From Hsuehochloa calcarea (lineage: Eukaryota; Streptophyta; Magnoliopsida; Poales; Poaceae): 64,000 nt of DNA. Shown here one piece after another: positions 1 through 9,116 of the stretch (positions within the stretch are counted from its first letter, which is position 1; each line of letters starts with the position of its first letter). The translations under genes were made by a program, and so were the position numbers. Where the stretch lies: NCBI GenBank assembly GCA_036346395.1, contig CM070594.1:17765385-17829384 (forward strand), given 5' to 3'. The notes under the pieces are model-generated. The model was given only the letters and a program-made list of their open reading frames with translations. It was not told the DNA's origin and made no database searches.

Positions 1-290
1 GTTAGTCATGTTCAAAACCGCTTCAAAAGGTCAATAGAAACAATCAATAGAAAGTTTGGTGAAGTCTTGCAATGTGTCTATCTTTTATCTGAAGATAATA
101 TTCGACCAATGAATCTGGAGTTCACAATAGTGCATCCAATACTTCAAGATAACCACTTCACACCTCATTTCAACAATTGCATAGGTGCAATTGATGGCAC
201 ACATGTACCTATTGTTGTTCCAGCGGATGAGCAGGTTGCTCACACTGGTCTAAACCCGGCCATCCGGTGACAACAAAGGTAATCCTCATA
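1..290 (+). pseudogene. PIF/Harbinger transposase fragment (DDE_Tnp_4 / HARBI1-like)
   Basis: Frame 1 is open from the window edge to the stop at 268-270. It contains the helical segment VQNRFKRS...INRKFGEVL, then FNNCIGAIDGTHVP, which holds the first catalytic Asp of the PIF/Harbinger DDE domain. The match to the transposase at 58270-59220 is clear in both motifs. After VPADEQ the reading frame leaves the family (expected next: a basic stretch and an ICDF-type motif), so the copy is truncated. Its 5' part lies outside the window. No Myb/SANT partner ORF is visible. It is a dead fragment; the superfamily assignment is secure, the end point is approximate. Confidence 0.85.
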
Positions 291-867
291 TCGAAGTCAC
301 ACACTGGATGGCCAAAAAACTGTCTTTAAACTATATGCCAAAAAGTCTAAACCTAAACAAACATGGCCTAACTTAGTAGTTAGTAGTGATCGATTAGGCC
401 CTCCTATTATACTTATCAATTCAATTCCGGTACCGACTGGAATGGTCGGAAATTCCGTACTAGCTTCAATACGGGTCAATACCGGTCATTCCGGTCCATT
501 CCAGCCTTTTCAGTCATTTCGATACCGGGCAAAATTGAAGTGACAACTCCTTTTATTCAGCTCGGAAGGCCTAGTTCAATACTACTCCTTCAGTAGGTGA
601 AATTATGCTAGACTATGATAAAATATATGAAGTTACGAGCTCATGTTGTATTATTTAACTACGTTCGACCCTTGTATTTATGAAGTCATCGAACTATATG
701 CCATTTTTATTCTACGATCGTGTATTTAAAGTGATATTACAGGTGAAATTATATGTGCATATAATTACATATATTATTATATCAAAATCTGAAATAGTAC
801 ACTGAAATAGACCACCACTAACGTATTCCATACAAAAAAAAAAGACAAACAGAAATAGAGCATCGAA
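291..867. other. Unassigned interval between PIF fragment and secreted-protein gene
   Basis: AT-moderate sequence with no convincing reading frame. A short stretch at about 430-530 repeats GGTAC/CCGG-type words (GGTACCGACTGG, ATACCGG, ATTCCGG), which suggests transposon end debris. I see no RNA gene. Confidence 0.4.
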
Positions 868-937
868 ATGAAATTGACTCTTCGTGTCCAACCGAACGCA
901 CGTAGGCCCGACCTGTCGAAACACACGTCCGACGTTG

Positions 938-962
938 ATTGGCTCGCTGTGGCCATAAATAT
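938..962 (+). promoter_or_regulatory. Putative core promoter of the Pro/Gln-rich protein gene
   Basis: An ATTGG (reverse CCAAT box) at 938-942 is followed 11 bp later by a TATA-like CATAAATAT at 954-962, about 110 bp upstream of the preferred ATG at 1072. This would leave a 5' leader of roughly 80 nt. Assignment rests only on motif and spacing. Confidence 0.45.
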
Positions 963-1071
963 CAAGGCTGGCCTGCCCTTGCTTTTTATCCGAAGCTGCA
1001 AAGTGATCGAAGGCACCCAGTTCTCAGTGACTCACTGCATACCACGACTTCTTCCTAGCGACATACCAGCC

Positions 1072-1659
1072 ATGGTGAGGCGTCGCAACTCGTGCTCCCT
1101 TCTCCTACCTCTGCCGCCGCCGCCGCCGCCGCCGCCGCTTCTTCTTCTTCTTCTTCTTGCGGTGGCAGCGCTCGCCGCGGGAAGCTTGGCTAATGATCTT
1201 CCTGGACCGCAGCCGATGCATAGGCCCGAGCATGAGGCACGGCAGATCCCAAATCCTCAACGGCAGCTAGGGCCACAGAGGAAGCTGCAACAGATCCCCA
1301 ACCCGCAGCCACTGCCAAACCCAAATCCACAGCCGCAACCTTTGCCGCAGCCGCAGCCGCAACCACAGCCGCAACCTTTGCCGCAGCCAAACCCGCAACC
1401 ACAGCCGCAACCTTTGCCGCAGCCTAACCCAAACCCACAGCCAGTGCCACAGCCAGACCCAAACGCAAATCCGCAGCCGCAGCCGCAGCCGCAGCCGCAG
1501 CCTCAGCCTCAGCCAGATACAAACACGCCCGGGCAACCTAACCCGCTAAACGGACCGCAGCCACTTCCGATTGGTGGAGCCAGAACTATATATTCGTGGG
1601 GGTGCAGTATACAAACTCATATCTCAGTTGGGTTTATTCTTGTATTCTTTTTAGGGTGA
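1072..1659 (+). CDS. Secreted proline/glutamine-rich repeat protein
   Basis: A 195-residue reading frame. I prefer the ATG at 1072 because its context is good (gccATGg), a TATA-like box lies about 110 bp upstream, and the hydrophobic leader begins right there; the same frame is open back to 868. Residues 1-40 form a signal peptide of odd make-up: MVRRR, a run of eight Pro, seven Leu, then AVAALAAGSLA with likely cleavage after an Ala. Residues about 45-165 are a low-complexity array of PxPx units (PQ, PN, PL), with the block PQPQPLPQP recurring. The C-terminus (about 166-195) is non-repetitive, has one Cys and ends in a hydrophobic stretch. The likely role is in the cell wall or apoplast, by analogy with grass repetitive Pro-rich proteins. 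Pro residues are not in the Ser-Pro4 or Ala/Ser-Pro contexts of extensins or AGPs. The last 25 codons could be read-through of an intron. Function is not known. Confidence 0.7.
   Translation: MVRRRNSCSLLLPLPPPPPPPPLLLLLLLAVAALAAGSLANDLPGPQPMHRPEHEARQIPNPQRQLGPQRKLQQIPNPQPLPNPNPQPQPLPQPQPQPQPQPLPQPNPQPQPQPLPQPNPNPQPVPQPDPNANPQPQPQPQPQPQPQPDTNTPGQPNPLNGPQPLPIGGARTIYSWGCSIQTHISVGFILVFFLG
1112..1158 (+). repeat. Adjacent CCG and CTT trinucleotide microsatellites inside the signal peptide
   Basis: About eight CCG units run directly into about seven CTT units. They encode the Pro-run and Leu-run of the leader of the gene at 1072-1659. Length changes in multiples of three would change the hydrophobic core without breaking the frame. 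Confidence 0.85.
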
Positions 1660-1966
1660 TGTAATGTCTATATATTCTTGTAAATACATGTGGCATATTT
1701 TTGTTGAGAGTTCGTATGTACCATATTGCATTGATAGGTTACGTTCTGTGATGTAGCTTTGCATGTACCATCATCCCTCTGTATTTTCATATATATACTG
1801 ATATACAGTACTGTAGTACTCTGTGTACGTATTTGGTGCACGTGTGAGCTGTGAAGTCTTAAGTCTTAACCTTTTTCTTCAAAAAAAAAAAAATCTTCAA
1901 AAAGAAGTCTTTAACTTACCTCGCTCTTATCCGACTGCAAAACAGCAACCAAATTGTACACTGCAT
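1660..1966. other. 3' flank of the secreted-protein gene
   Basis: AT-rich, with TATAT words and a 12-A tract near 1881. It probably contains the 3' UTR of the upstream gene. No separate gene seen. Confidence 0.4.
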
Positions 1967-2350
1967 CGAGAACCACTAAAGGTCAATCCATCGGCATCGA
2001 TCTTCACTTTCCCTATAGCTAAGTGAAAGGAGACTACTTGGGCATGCAGTTGCACAACACAAGTTCCGACCGTGAAAGCGGCAAAAGTAGGATCGATCGG
2101 GAACCACATACTCCATCCATCTATATAGCATGAAAAGTCAAATGTATGACGCGATACCAGTGCAGTCTCTATTGGTTTAATTTACTGTACAAAAGCGATG
2201 GAAAGTATGGAACATGACGGTGGCTCTGTGGCTGGCAAGAATTTTCCTCCGCTCTTTTCTGGTCTGTATTGGAATCCGGAAGAGTAACCACGCAGGCTGT
2301 CCCAAAAACCCCACGCACGGCCCGGCGCGCGACAGCAACACGGCCGCGGC
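1967..2350 (+). repeat. Noncoding duplicate segment, copy A
   Basis: Shares ordered blocks with copy B at 6477-6835 in the same orientation. Shared words include GGTCAATCCATCNGCATCGATC, a TTGCNCA block, TTCCGACCGYGAAAGCG, a GGAACAYATGAC-like block, a CCCCACRCACGGCC-like block and CGGCCGCGGC. Gaps differ between copies, so this is an old duplication. No conserved reading frame links the blocks. It may be a duplicated promoter or leader region. Confidence 0.6.
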
Positions 2351-2388
2351 AGCGTGAATGCGTGACAAAATTAACCTTACGCGCGCGC

Positions 2389-5300
2389 GAGATGGGACTT
2401 GGCCATGTTATTTTTTTCCGGTACGAAGTCTGATCGGCATAATACAGTTTAAGCATGACACAACACGGCATGTAGTGGATCGGGCCAGCACAGTATGAAC
2501 AACATGTAATGTCTCTATTTTTGGGGGCCGTCAAACTCTTCACAACCGACCAGAATGTGCAGTTGCGAAGTAAGCAACATCTCAAGTAAGCTTTCGAATT
2601 ACAATAAAAATCAACCTTTTATTATATAAGATTAAGGCTCAACATCTAGTTTTAACACTGACAAGGGCTTCCAAGCCCAAAGTTAATATATTACAAGACA
2701 AAAGAACTTCAAACTACAGGTACACTTAAGCGCGGTTGAGACCTAATAACAGTAATCATTGCTATATGGAGGTTCACCAAAATCCTACTCATTGAGATCC
2801 TCAGTATTTTTCCATGTTTCCTTTATAGATGGTTTGTATATTTTGTAAGAATGAGCACTACTACCGTACTCAACAAGCCACATGAAAATCCTAAATAATT
2901 ACATGCTAGGACTATCAAACGAATGATACAGTTTTACCATAACATGCATATGTGGATGCATTTTATATTTAAAGCAGTTTATCTTTAAAACAGTAAAACA
3001 ATAATAAATAATAATATCAGAGGTTTCTCAACAATTTCCACATACCAACTTAACATATCAAAAACTATACTTATGCCTCATGTATTGGAATTACTCATGA
3101 ACACAACTTCATTAATCGGAAGCACGACGTATTTGAATACCTTTAATTATACTCTGCAGAGTTGCCCAACTTTACCCACAAGATATCTCATGCTCATACT
3201 GTCAGATTATAGACATGCAACATGTTAGCGCACGACTGAGCTGACATAACAAAGTCTTTTCACTACTCAACTTTTTTAGCCTCTACCTGGTAGGTTCTTG
3301 GACCATACAACCCTTGGGGGACCATCGACCAACGGCGGAAATATTGACCCGATGCTGATGGCACCTACCGTTGTGTAGACCAGCGAGTGTCCCTTTAGGC
3401 CCACTCCTGTCCCACCCCTGTTCCTGTAGATATTCAATCGGGAGAGCAGTGTACTAAGCCAGGGAGTAATGACCACACCTGTGGTTGAGCCATTTTCTGT
3501 GTCTGTTACTTTGGCACAAGGTTATTGTCCTTACTTATCTCCAGTGAGGAAATGGACCAACACCAACTCGTGGCTGTCTACCTGCTTAATCTCACATTTG
3601 AACCACTTTTAATACAAGTCTATTGCGTTGTCCAACTTCCTAGTCTCAACCCTCAACTCTCCTCCAAAACCATTGGCGAAAAGCCAATACTGCTTTTGAA
3701 GATTTATAAATATATTTTTGGTGACAAAGCTAAATATGTAGCTATAATTTTATGTGATCTAAACTTATCAAGATGAATATGACCTACAAGAGTAGGTGGG
3801 CTTGTATGTGGGGTAATATGATTATTATAACCATCATGGCATTCAAAAGTACTATTTAAATATTTAAAGTAATTAGCACAAATACAGTAATGAAAGTAAT
3901 AATATAAATACATGAAATATAGGTTTAAAATGATCAAAGGAATGCGACTTGCTTCCTTGCACAAATTCTTCTAGTAGCTCGTCTTGTCTGACGTCTTCCA
4001 GAGCTTGGTTGTCGAAGTCGTGACCTAACGCAGAAAAGAATAAAATAAACCAAATAAAAATCCAGCTCGACAAGGAATAAGCTTGGAAAAACATACAAGT
4101 AAAGAAATTCAGAAAAAAGTAAGGTGGTGTGGGAGAGTAGGAATTTATTTGGTGCTTAATTGGACTGAACAGAGTGGAGAAATGAGTTCCTGGGCTCGAA
4201 ACGGACGAAACAATTATAATATGTTGAATTAGGGTTTTGGGGGTGAATAGCACTAGATGATAAATAGTACTAATTTTACTATTTATGGATAAAATGGGTA
4301 GCGAACAGTAATTAGGGTTACTATTATGTTTCGTGAACAACAATGACTATGAACAGTAATCGTTTTAACTGTGCAGCGATCAATATTTTTGTTTTACTGT
4401 TCATGGGTTGTGAACGATGTATATGCCCCAATAAGTAGAAGCCCAAAATGGTCGAGCCATTTCGCCCAACTCTGTCGCCTAGAGTGCGCTCGACCAAAGG
4501 CTAGAGCGTGCTTGGCTTGCCCGAGTCAGCGGCAGCGGCGTCTCCAGCGGTGGTGGGGAAGGGTGCAGTGAGCACCACTGAGTGATGGGGATTCCATTTT
4601 GGGGGTTGGGAGGGGTAGAGGAGGTGTGGAGGTGGGGTGGCGGCGGCAATGGCGCATGGCCGAGATAGAGGAGAGGCGCGTGGTGCTCCGTGAGCTTCGG
4701 CCAAGGAGAGGGGCGTGAGAGTATCAGTGAGGTGAGGGGAGTTCAGAGGAGGTGTCGGTGGAACTCGAGGTGGTTCGTGTCGGCTTGGCGGTGGTGGCCG
4801 TGAGGGGTGCGGTGGAGGAGCTTGGTGCCGACGAGCTCCGGTGAGGAAGGAGGGTGGGGAGGTTAGGGGAAAAGAGCGGGGTGGAGAGGGGAAGCTATTG
4901 CCGGAGTTGGGAGGGAAGGGGAGGAAGGGTGGCGGCGAATTTACCTCGGGCTTGCTGGGGAAGAAGCACAGGGCGGTAGAGCTTCTTCAAAATTCAGCCG
5001 GCGCCGGAGGGGAAGGGGCAAGTGGAGGTGGTGGAGTGGGGGATGAAGAAGATGACTTGCCTGGGGTGGCCTTATATAGCAGTGGGGAAGGTAGTGCGAG
5101 CAGTGGAGGGTGGAGGAGCGCTCGGTGCGTGGGCGGTGACATGGGCTGTCGTGCGTGCGACCGGCGCTAGGCGAGGCAAGGTGGCGGCATGGGCGGGGTG
5201 AGGTGGGGACACGCAAAGGTGGTGGAAGGTGCTGGTGGGGGTGCGTGGCGCGGGAGCTGGAGGCTGACGGAAGCGAGGACAGGGGTGATGGCGTGGGGGC

Positions 5301-6223
5301 TGTGACGACCGGGAGGAGGAAGAAGGAAGAGGCTCCGAGGGGGGAGCCGTTTTCGGCTGAAAGAAGCGGGATGGCCGAAAGAGGAAAGCAAAATTTGGAC
5401 TGGAGTTTCCAAAAAGGGAGAGAAACCAAATTCAAGCCAAAAGATCCAAAAGTTTTTGAAATTTTTGAAATTTGGGATGTTTCACGGCAGACCGGACTAG
5501 GCCTGAGAATGTAACCTATTGGGCGGCACAGCACAACACGACCAGTTGGGCCGTGCTTGAGCCGACCCAGCACGAAATAGACAAAACCTTCCCATTCTAG
5601 CTCAATCCCAATCCCTTCCCCCCTCGGCCTAGCCCAACTAATCACCCCTTTACCACCTAGCCTGGCCCAACATCCATCTCGGCCTCCCCCAACCCCCAAC
5701 CCCCATCCCCAACCCCTTCTCCCTAGCCCCAGCTCCCAAATTCTCAATCCCTAATCACACTCCCTGATTCCCCTCCCTCCAGCTTTAGCTGCCTCCCTCC
5801 CCACGCGCCTCTGTCCCTCCCTCTCCCTCCCCACACATCGCTGCCTGCCACCCTCCCTCCAGCCACTTCCTCGTCGCCGTCCTTCGCAAACTCGTGGCGT
5901 GACTGAGGTGGGTGGAGTTCTTCATCGGCGTTCATGAGGAAGAGGAGGCTATGGCGAGGAGGAGCGGGCGTGGATGGTGTACGGGTGTCTTTGTATTCCT
6001 GGGCGATAACGACTGTCGTCTTCTCATGTGTCTATAGTTACTTAGGGCTGAACTTAGATTGGTACGGCATGACCTCGACGCAGTGGGCTTTGGGCCATAT
6101 CTGAGCCTGATTAGAGGTGAGATGGATCAGCGTAGCACGATAAGGTGACCGGGCCCGTGCCGTGGGCCCAAAGCACAGCGGCCCGTGCCGTGCCGGCATT
6201 GCACGGCTAAATGCCCACCACTG
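2389..6223 (+). mobile_element. Short hAT-type element interrupted by a solo LTR
   Basis: Outside the nested LTR (2471-5484) about 820 bp remain. These carry the subterminal GGCACGACACG / GGCCCGTGCCGTGCCGG-type words typical of hAT ends (2445-2470, 5515-5580, 6140-6210). The right end reads ...GCTAAATGCCCACCACTG. The left end GAGATGGGACTTGGCC aligns to its inverse with gaps. It is flanked by identical 8-bp GCGCGCGC (2381-2388 and 6224-6231), the length expected for a hAT target duplication, though low complexity weakens this. No transposase is present, so it is a non-autonomous or gutted copy. Confidence 0.55.
2471..5484 (-). mobile_element. Solo LTR of a Ty3/gypsy element (3.0 kb)
   Basis: Read on the minus strand it begins TGAAACATCCCAAATTTC and ends CA at 2471. 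It is flanked by the exact 5-bp duplication CGGCA (2466-2470, 5485-5489). It holds the landmark ACTCTGCAGAG...CTTTACCCACAAG (about 3150-3185), also present in the solo LTRs at 9117, 53998 and 33419 (inverted). 4500-5350 is GC/GA-rich and yields long spurious ORFs. The terminal TG-AA instead of TGTAA is probably a point change. No internal region is present, so this is the product of LTR-LTR recombination. It sits in a hAT element. Confidence 0.65.
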
Positions 6224-6231
6224 GCGCGCGC

Positions 6232-6476
6232 GGTGGTGTAGTTAGCGTGGGACTTTTCTCGCCGGTGTAGCTAGCGTGCTGAGAACAAAACGTAGGGCCG
6301 CGACGTACGGCATGCGCGCTTTCCTCTTGCTCCGTAGGTACGTCTGTACGTTCTTGTGCGGGTGTGGCGATCCGTTCGATCGGCGCGCGCGCTCTGACGA
6401 CATGCCTACACTGTTTCTCTTGGAAGAAATTCCATTGTCATCCTGCGGCCGGCCATATAAACGGACAGCGGCAGCG
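6232..6476. other. Unassigned GC-rich interval
   Basis: Contains CATATAAACGG (6451-6461), a fair TATA box, just upstream of duplicate segment B. No downstream ORF shows family features. Confidence 0.3.
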
Positions 6477-6835
6477 TCGAGAGCCACCGATGGTCAATCC
6501 ATCAGCATCGATCTCTTTCTTTACTCTCCCTGGGTAGAAAAAGACCGATATCTACTTGCACAGTTGCGCAGCTGCATCTTCCGACCGCGAAAGCGCCAGA
6601 AAGAAACCAATTCAACAATCTTTATGATCCAAGTCGCAAACGTAAAATTAGGGCAATTAAGTCGCCTCGCCACCGTACGAATTAAGAGACGAAAGTACGG
6701 AACACATGACAGTGACTTGGTAGCACTGTTGGCACAAATTCTGACGACCCATACATGGAGGTTGGCAATATCCCAACGCACGCCGCAACCAGTCCCAAAC
6801 CCCACACGGCCGAGCCAAAACCGGCCGCGGCCACA
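6477..6835 (+). repeat. Noncoding duplicate segment, copy B
   Basis: Partner of copy A (1967-2350). Without the hAT element and its nested LTR the two copies would lie about 270 bp apart in direct orientation. A TATA-like word precedes this copy by about 20 bp, which supports a promoter-like origin, but no transcript can be shown. Confidence 0.6.
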
Positions 6836-7134
6836 GTGATCGACGACGACAGCCGCACGCAAAGCCTAGCCTTTTCTAGCCGGATCGGGCACGGTAGCTA
6901 ACCCGGACGCGAGCCGCTCGCTCAAGGCCCTCAGCCCAAGCCACCCAGGTACACTCGAGATCGCAGATGTGTGTTTTACGTGCGTTTTAAGTCATAAATG
7001 TAAAATTAATTGAAACTGTGCATCCGTGCTATAGCTTGGCGTGCTTGGTTTTCTAATATAAACAACTTAACTAGCTGCTCTATGCAAATAAATATTTCTA
7101 CTCAGTGATTTACCGTAAATTAAATGCCCACATA
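6836..7134. other. Unassigned flank left of the large gypsy composite
   Basis: AT-rich from about 6970. No ORF, RNA or repeat recognised. It ends in ATAAT (7135-7139), which may be the target duplication of the next element. Confidence 0.4.
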
Positions 7135-7139
7135 ATAAT

Positions 7140-7873
7140 TGATATGCACACGCCTTGGTTTAAGATGCGTGCATGTAAGTTTGTCCCGATCTTCCGTCGT
7201 TAGAGGAAATCCAATAACTTGAGTTGCGACATTGACGAAGAGATGGCTAACCACGATCTAGTTGAGATTAGCAAACCTCGTAATCGCTACACTGCTACTC
7301 GATTGGTTACTAATCGTGTCAAATACAATTGGCATGTTCACGAAGAACTGCCTGAGCGAATCCAGATAAACACGAGCAACAATGAAAGATGAATCACTCC
7401 TAATTGCATGATCAAGTTGAGACTTCAATTACAGTGAGAGACCTTACAATAGCAATAGCTAAATCAATAATCAAAGTTTGATCTATTGGTGGCGTAGTAC
7501 CCAAATATTTATAGCAGCTTGGGTCGGTGCTAAGACTCTAACTCATAACCAACTAGAACTCTAATCCTATATGGATCGCTATCCAGGTGAAATCGTATCT
7601 GAATAGAATCTCCGAATTAGACTCTGAAATCGTAATGGAGCAGGACTCTGAGTTGTATCCAAACAAGGCTCCTTAAGTAATTCGAATAATTTAGTCGTCA
7701 CAATGACTAGTCAGCGGAACTGGTCATCACAGGGACTGGTCAACGGGGCTGGTCAGGCTTATTGAACAACTTCTCCGTCAATTATCTCATAAGTAAAAAC
7801 AAGCAAACAACGATCATTAGACAATATCATTTGTTCCATAATTAAAAATTAATTTTTCTAAGGAACGAGTTCA
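7140..7873 (-). repeat. 3' LTR of the old gypsy element
   Basis: Begins TGATATGCACACGCC and ends GAGTTCA in plus coordinates. It aligns through its whole length with 29015-29793 (shared GCATGTAAGTTTGTCC, CCCAAATATTTATAGCAGC, CTGGTC words). A small array of ACTGGTC/GCTGGTC words lies at about 7705-7760. The adjacent internal side (7874-7885) is weakly purine-rich on the minus strand, so the polypurine tract is eroded. Confidence 0.85.
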
Positions 7874-7959
7874 CCTATTGTCCAAGACGACGTGCATGTG
7901 CTTGTGTCATTGGCCCTTTAGTAGAAACATCAGGTGCTGGTGTTATATGTGTAGAAACA

Positions 7960-9111
7960 ATGTCCTCAGTGATGTCCTCATCACACTCCCCCTCTTGAAA
8001 AGGACCCTGACTCTAGTGTGTCTTCGTCTCCGAGATATGGAGATAAATCAACAACGTTAAATGTATCACTTACTCCGTATTACTCTGGTAGCTCCAATTT
8101 GTAGGCATTATTGTTGATCTTTGTAAGCATTTTGAATGGTCCATCACCTCATAGCATTAGTTTGGACTTGTGCTGTTATGGAAAATGATCTTTGCGTATA
8201 TGTAACCAAACAAAATCACATTCCTTGAATACCATCTCCTTTCTTCCTTTATCTGCATGCTTCTTGTATTGGACTTGCATATTCTCAATGTTCACCTTGG
8301 TTGTCTTATGTAATTTGCGAATCAACTCAACCCTCTTCTTGGCATCCAAATTTACCTTTTTTGAAGGTGGTAAAGGTAGTACATCAATAGGTGCAATTGG
8401 CTAGAATCCATAGACAACTTCGTACAGACAAAACTTTGTTGTAGAATGCACAACCTGGTTGTATGCACACTCGACGTGTGTCAAACACTCCTCCCATAAC
8501 TTCATGTTCTTCTTCGGTACCACCCTTAGCATGGTTCCAAGTGTGCGATTGACAACCTTGGTTTGAACGTTTGTCTAAGGATGACATGTAGTCGAAAACA
8601 ATAGCTTTGTCCCGATCTTACACCAAAGTGTCATCCAAAAGTGGCTCAAAAACTTTGTATCACGATCTGAAATAATTGCGCCCGTGGTAATCCATGTAGG
8701 CAAATAATCTCTCTGAAAAATAAATCAGCAATATGTATATCATCATCGCTCTTATGATAATGTATAAAATGAACCATCTTAGAAAATCTATCAACCACAA
8801 CAAAAATACTATCCCTCCCCCTCATAGTCCGTGGTAAACCTAGTACAAAATCTATCGAAATATCCTCTCAAGGTACTATAGGAATAGGAAGAGGTGTATA
8901 TAATCCATGTGGGTTTAAACAAGACTTAGCTGTTCTATAAGTAGTGCAACTTTCCACGTAGCGTTCGACGTCGCGTCTCAAATTCGACCAATAAAAATAT
9001 GTAGCCAACACATCTTAATTCTTGCCTATACCAAAATGTCCCATCAAACCACCTCCATGCGCCTCATGTAGCAACAAAACATAAACGAAACTTGTAGAAA
9101 CACATAGCTTG
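7960..9111 (-). pseudogene. Gypsy integrase (zinc finger, core, C-terminal domain), decayed
   Basis: Minus-strand translation in changing frames gives, in order: HEAHGGGLMGHFG (HHCC finger region, about 9060), YVESCTTY, HGLYTPLPIPIVP, DISIDFVLGLPRTMRGRDSIFVVVDRF (core with first catalytic Asp, about 8800-8860), IADLFFREIICLHGLPR, and near 8100 a DGPFKML-KINNNAYKLELP stretch then TFNVVDLSPY typical of the integrase tail. Several stops and frameshifts interrupt it. The second catalytic Asp region is scrambled near 8640. It belongs with the RT at 12255-13412 across the solo LTR. Dead. Confidence 0.85.
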
Positions 9112-9116
9112 TTAGC

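Noticed and set aside
868..1071. Extended N-terminus of the Pro/Gln-rich ORF (start at 868)
   Set aside because: It would cover the CCAAT and TATA-like boxes and put 68 non-hydrophobic residues ahead of a clear signal peptide; the ATG at 1072 has better context.
1190..1536. Antisense ORFs rich in Ala/Val and Arg/Leu opposite the Pro/Gln gene
   Set aside because: Repeats of CAGCCG-type codons read open on both strands; these are shadows of the sense repeat.
2435..2439. Alternative left target duplication CGGCA at 2435 for the first solo LTR
   Set aside because: It is followed by TAATACAG, not by TG; the copy at 2466-2470 is followed by TG as required.
4500..5747. Long ORFs on both strands in the GC-rich block, up to 268 codons
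   Set aside because: Most lies in the promoter side of a solo LTR bounded by CGGCA; no domain, and the same kind of block gives ORFs in the other solo LTRs.
7878..8060. Small plus-strand ORFs at 7878-8587
   Set aside because: They lie antisense to gypsy integrase, which is clear on the minus strand.
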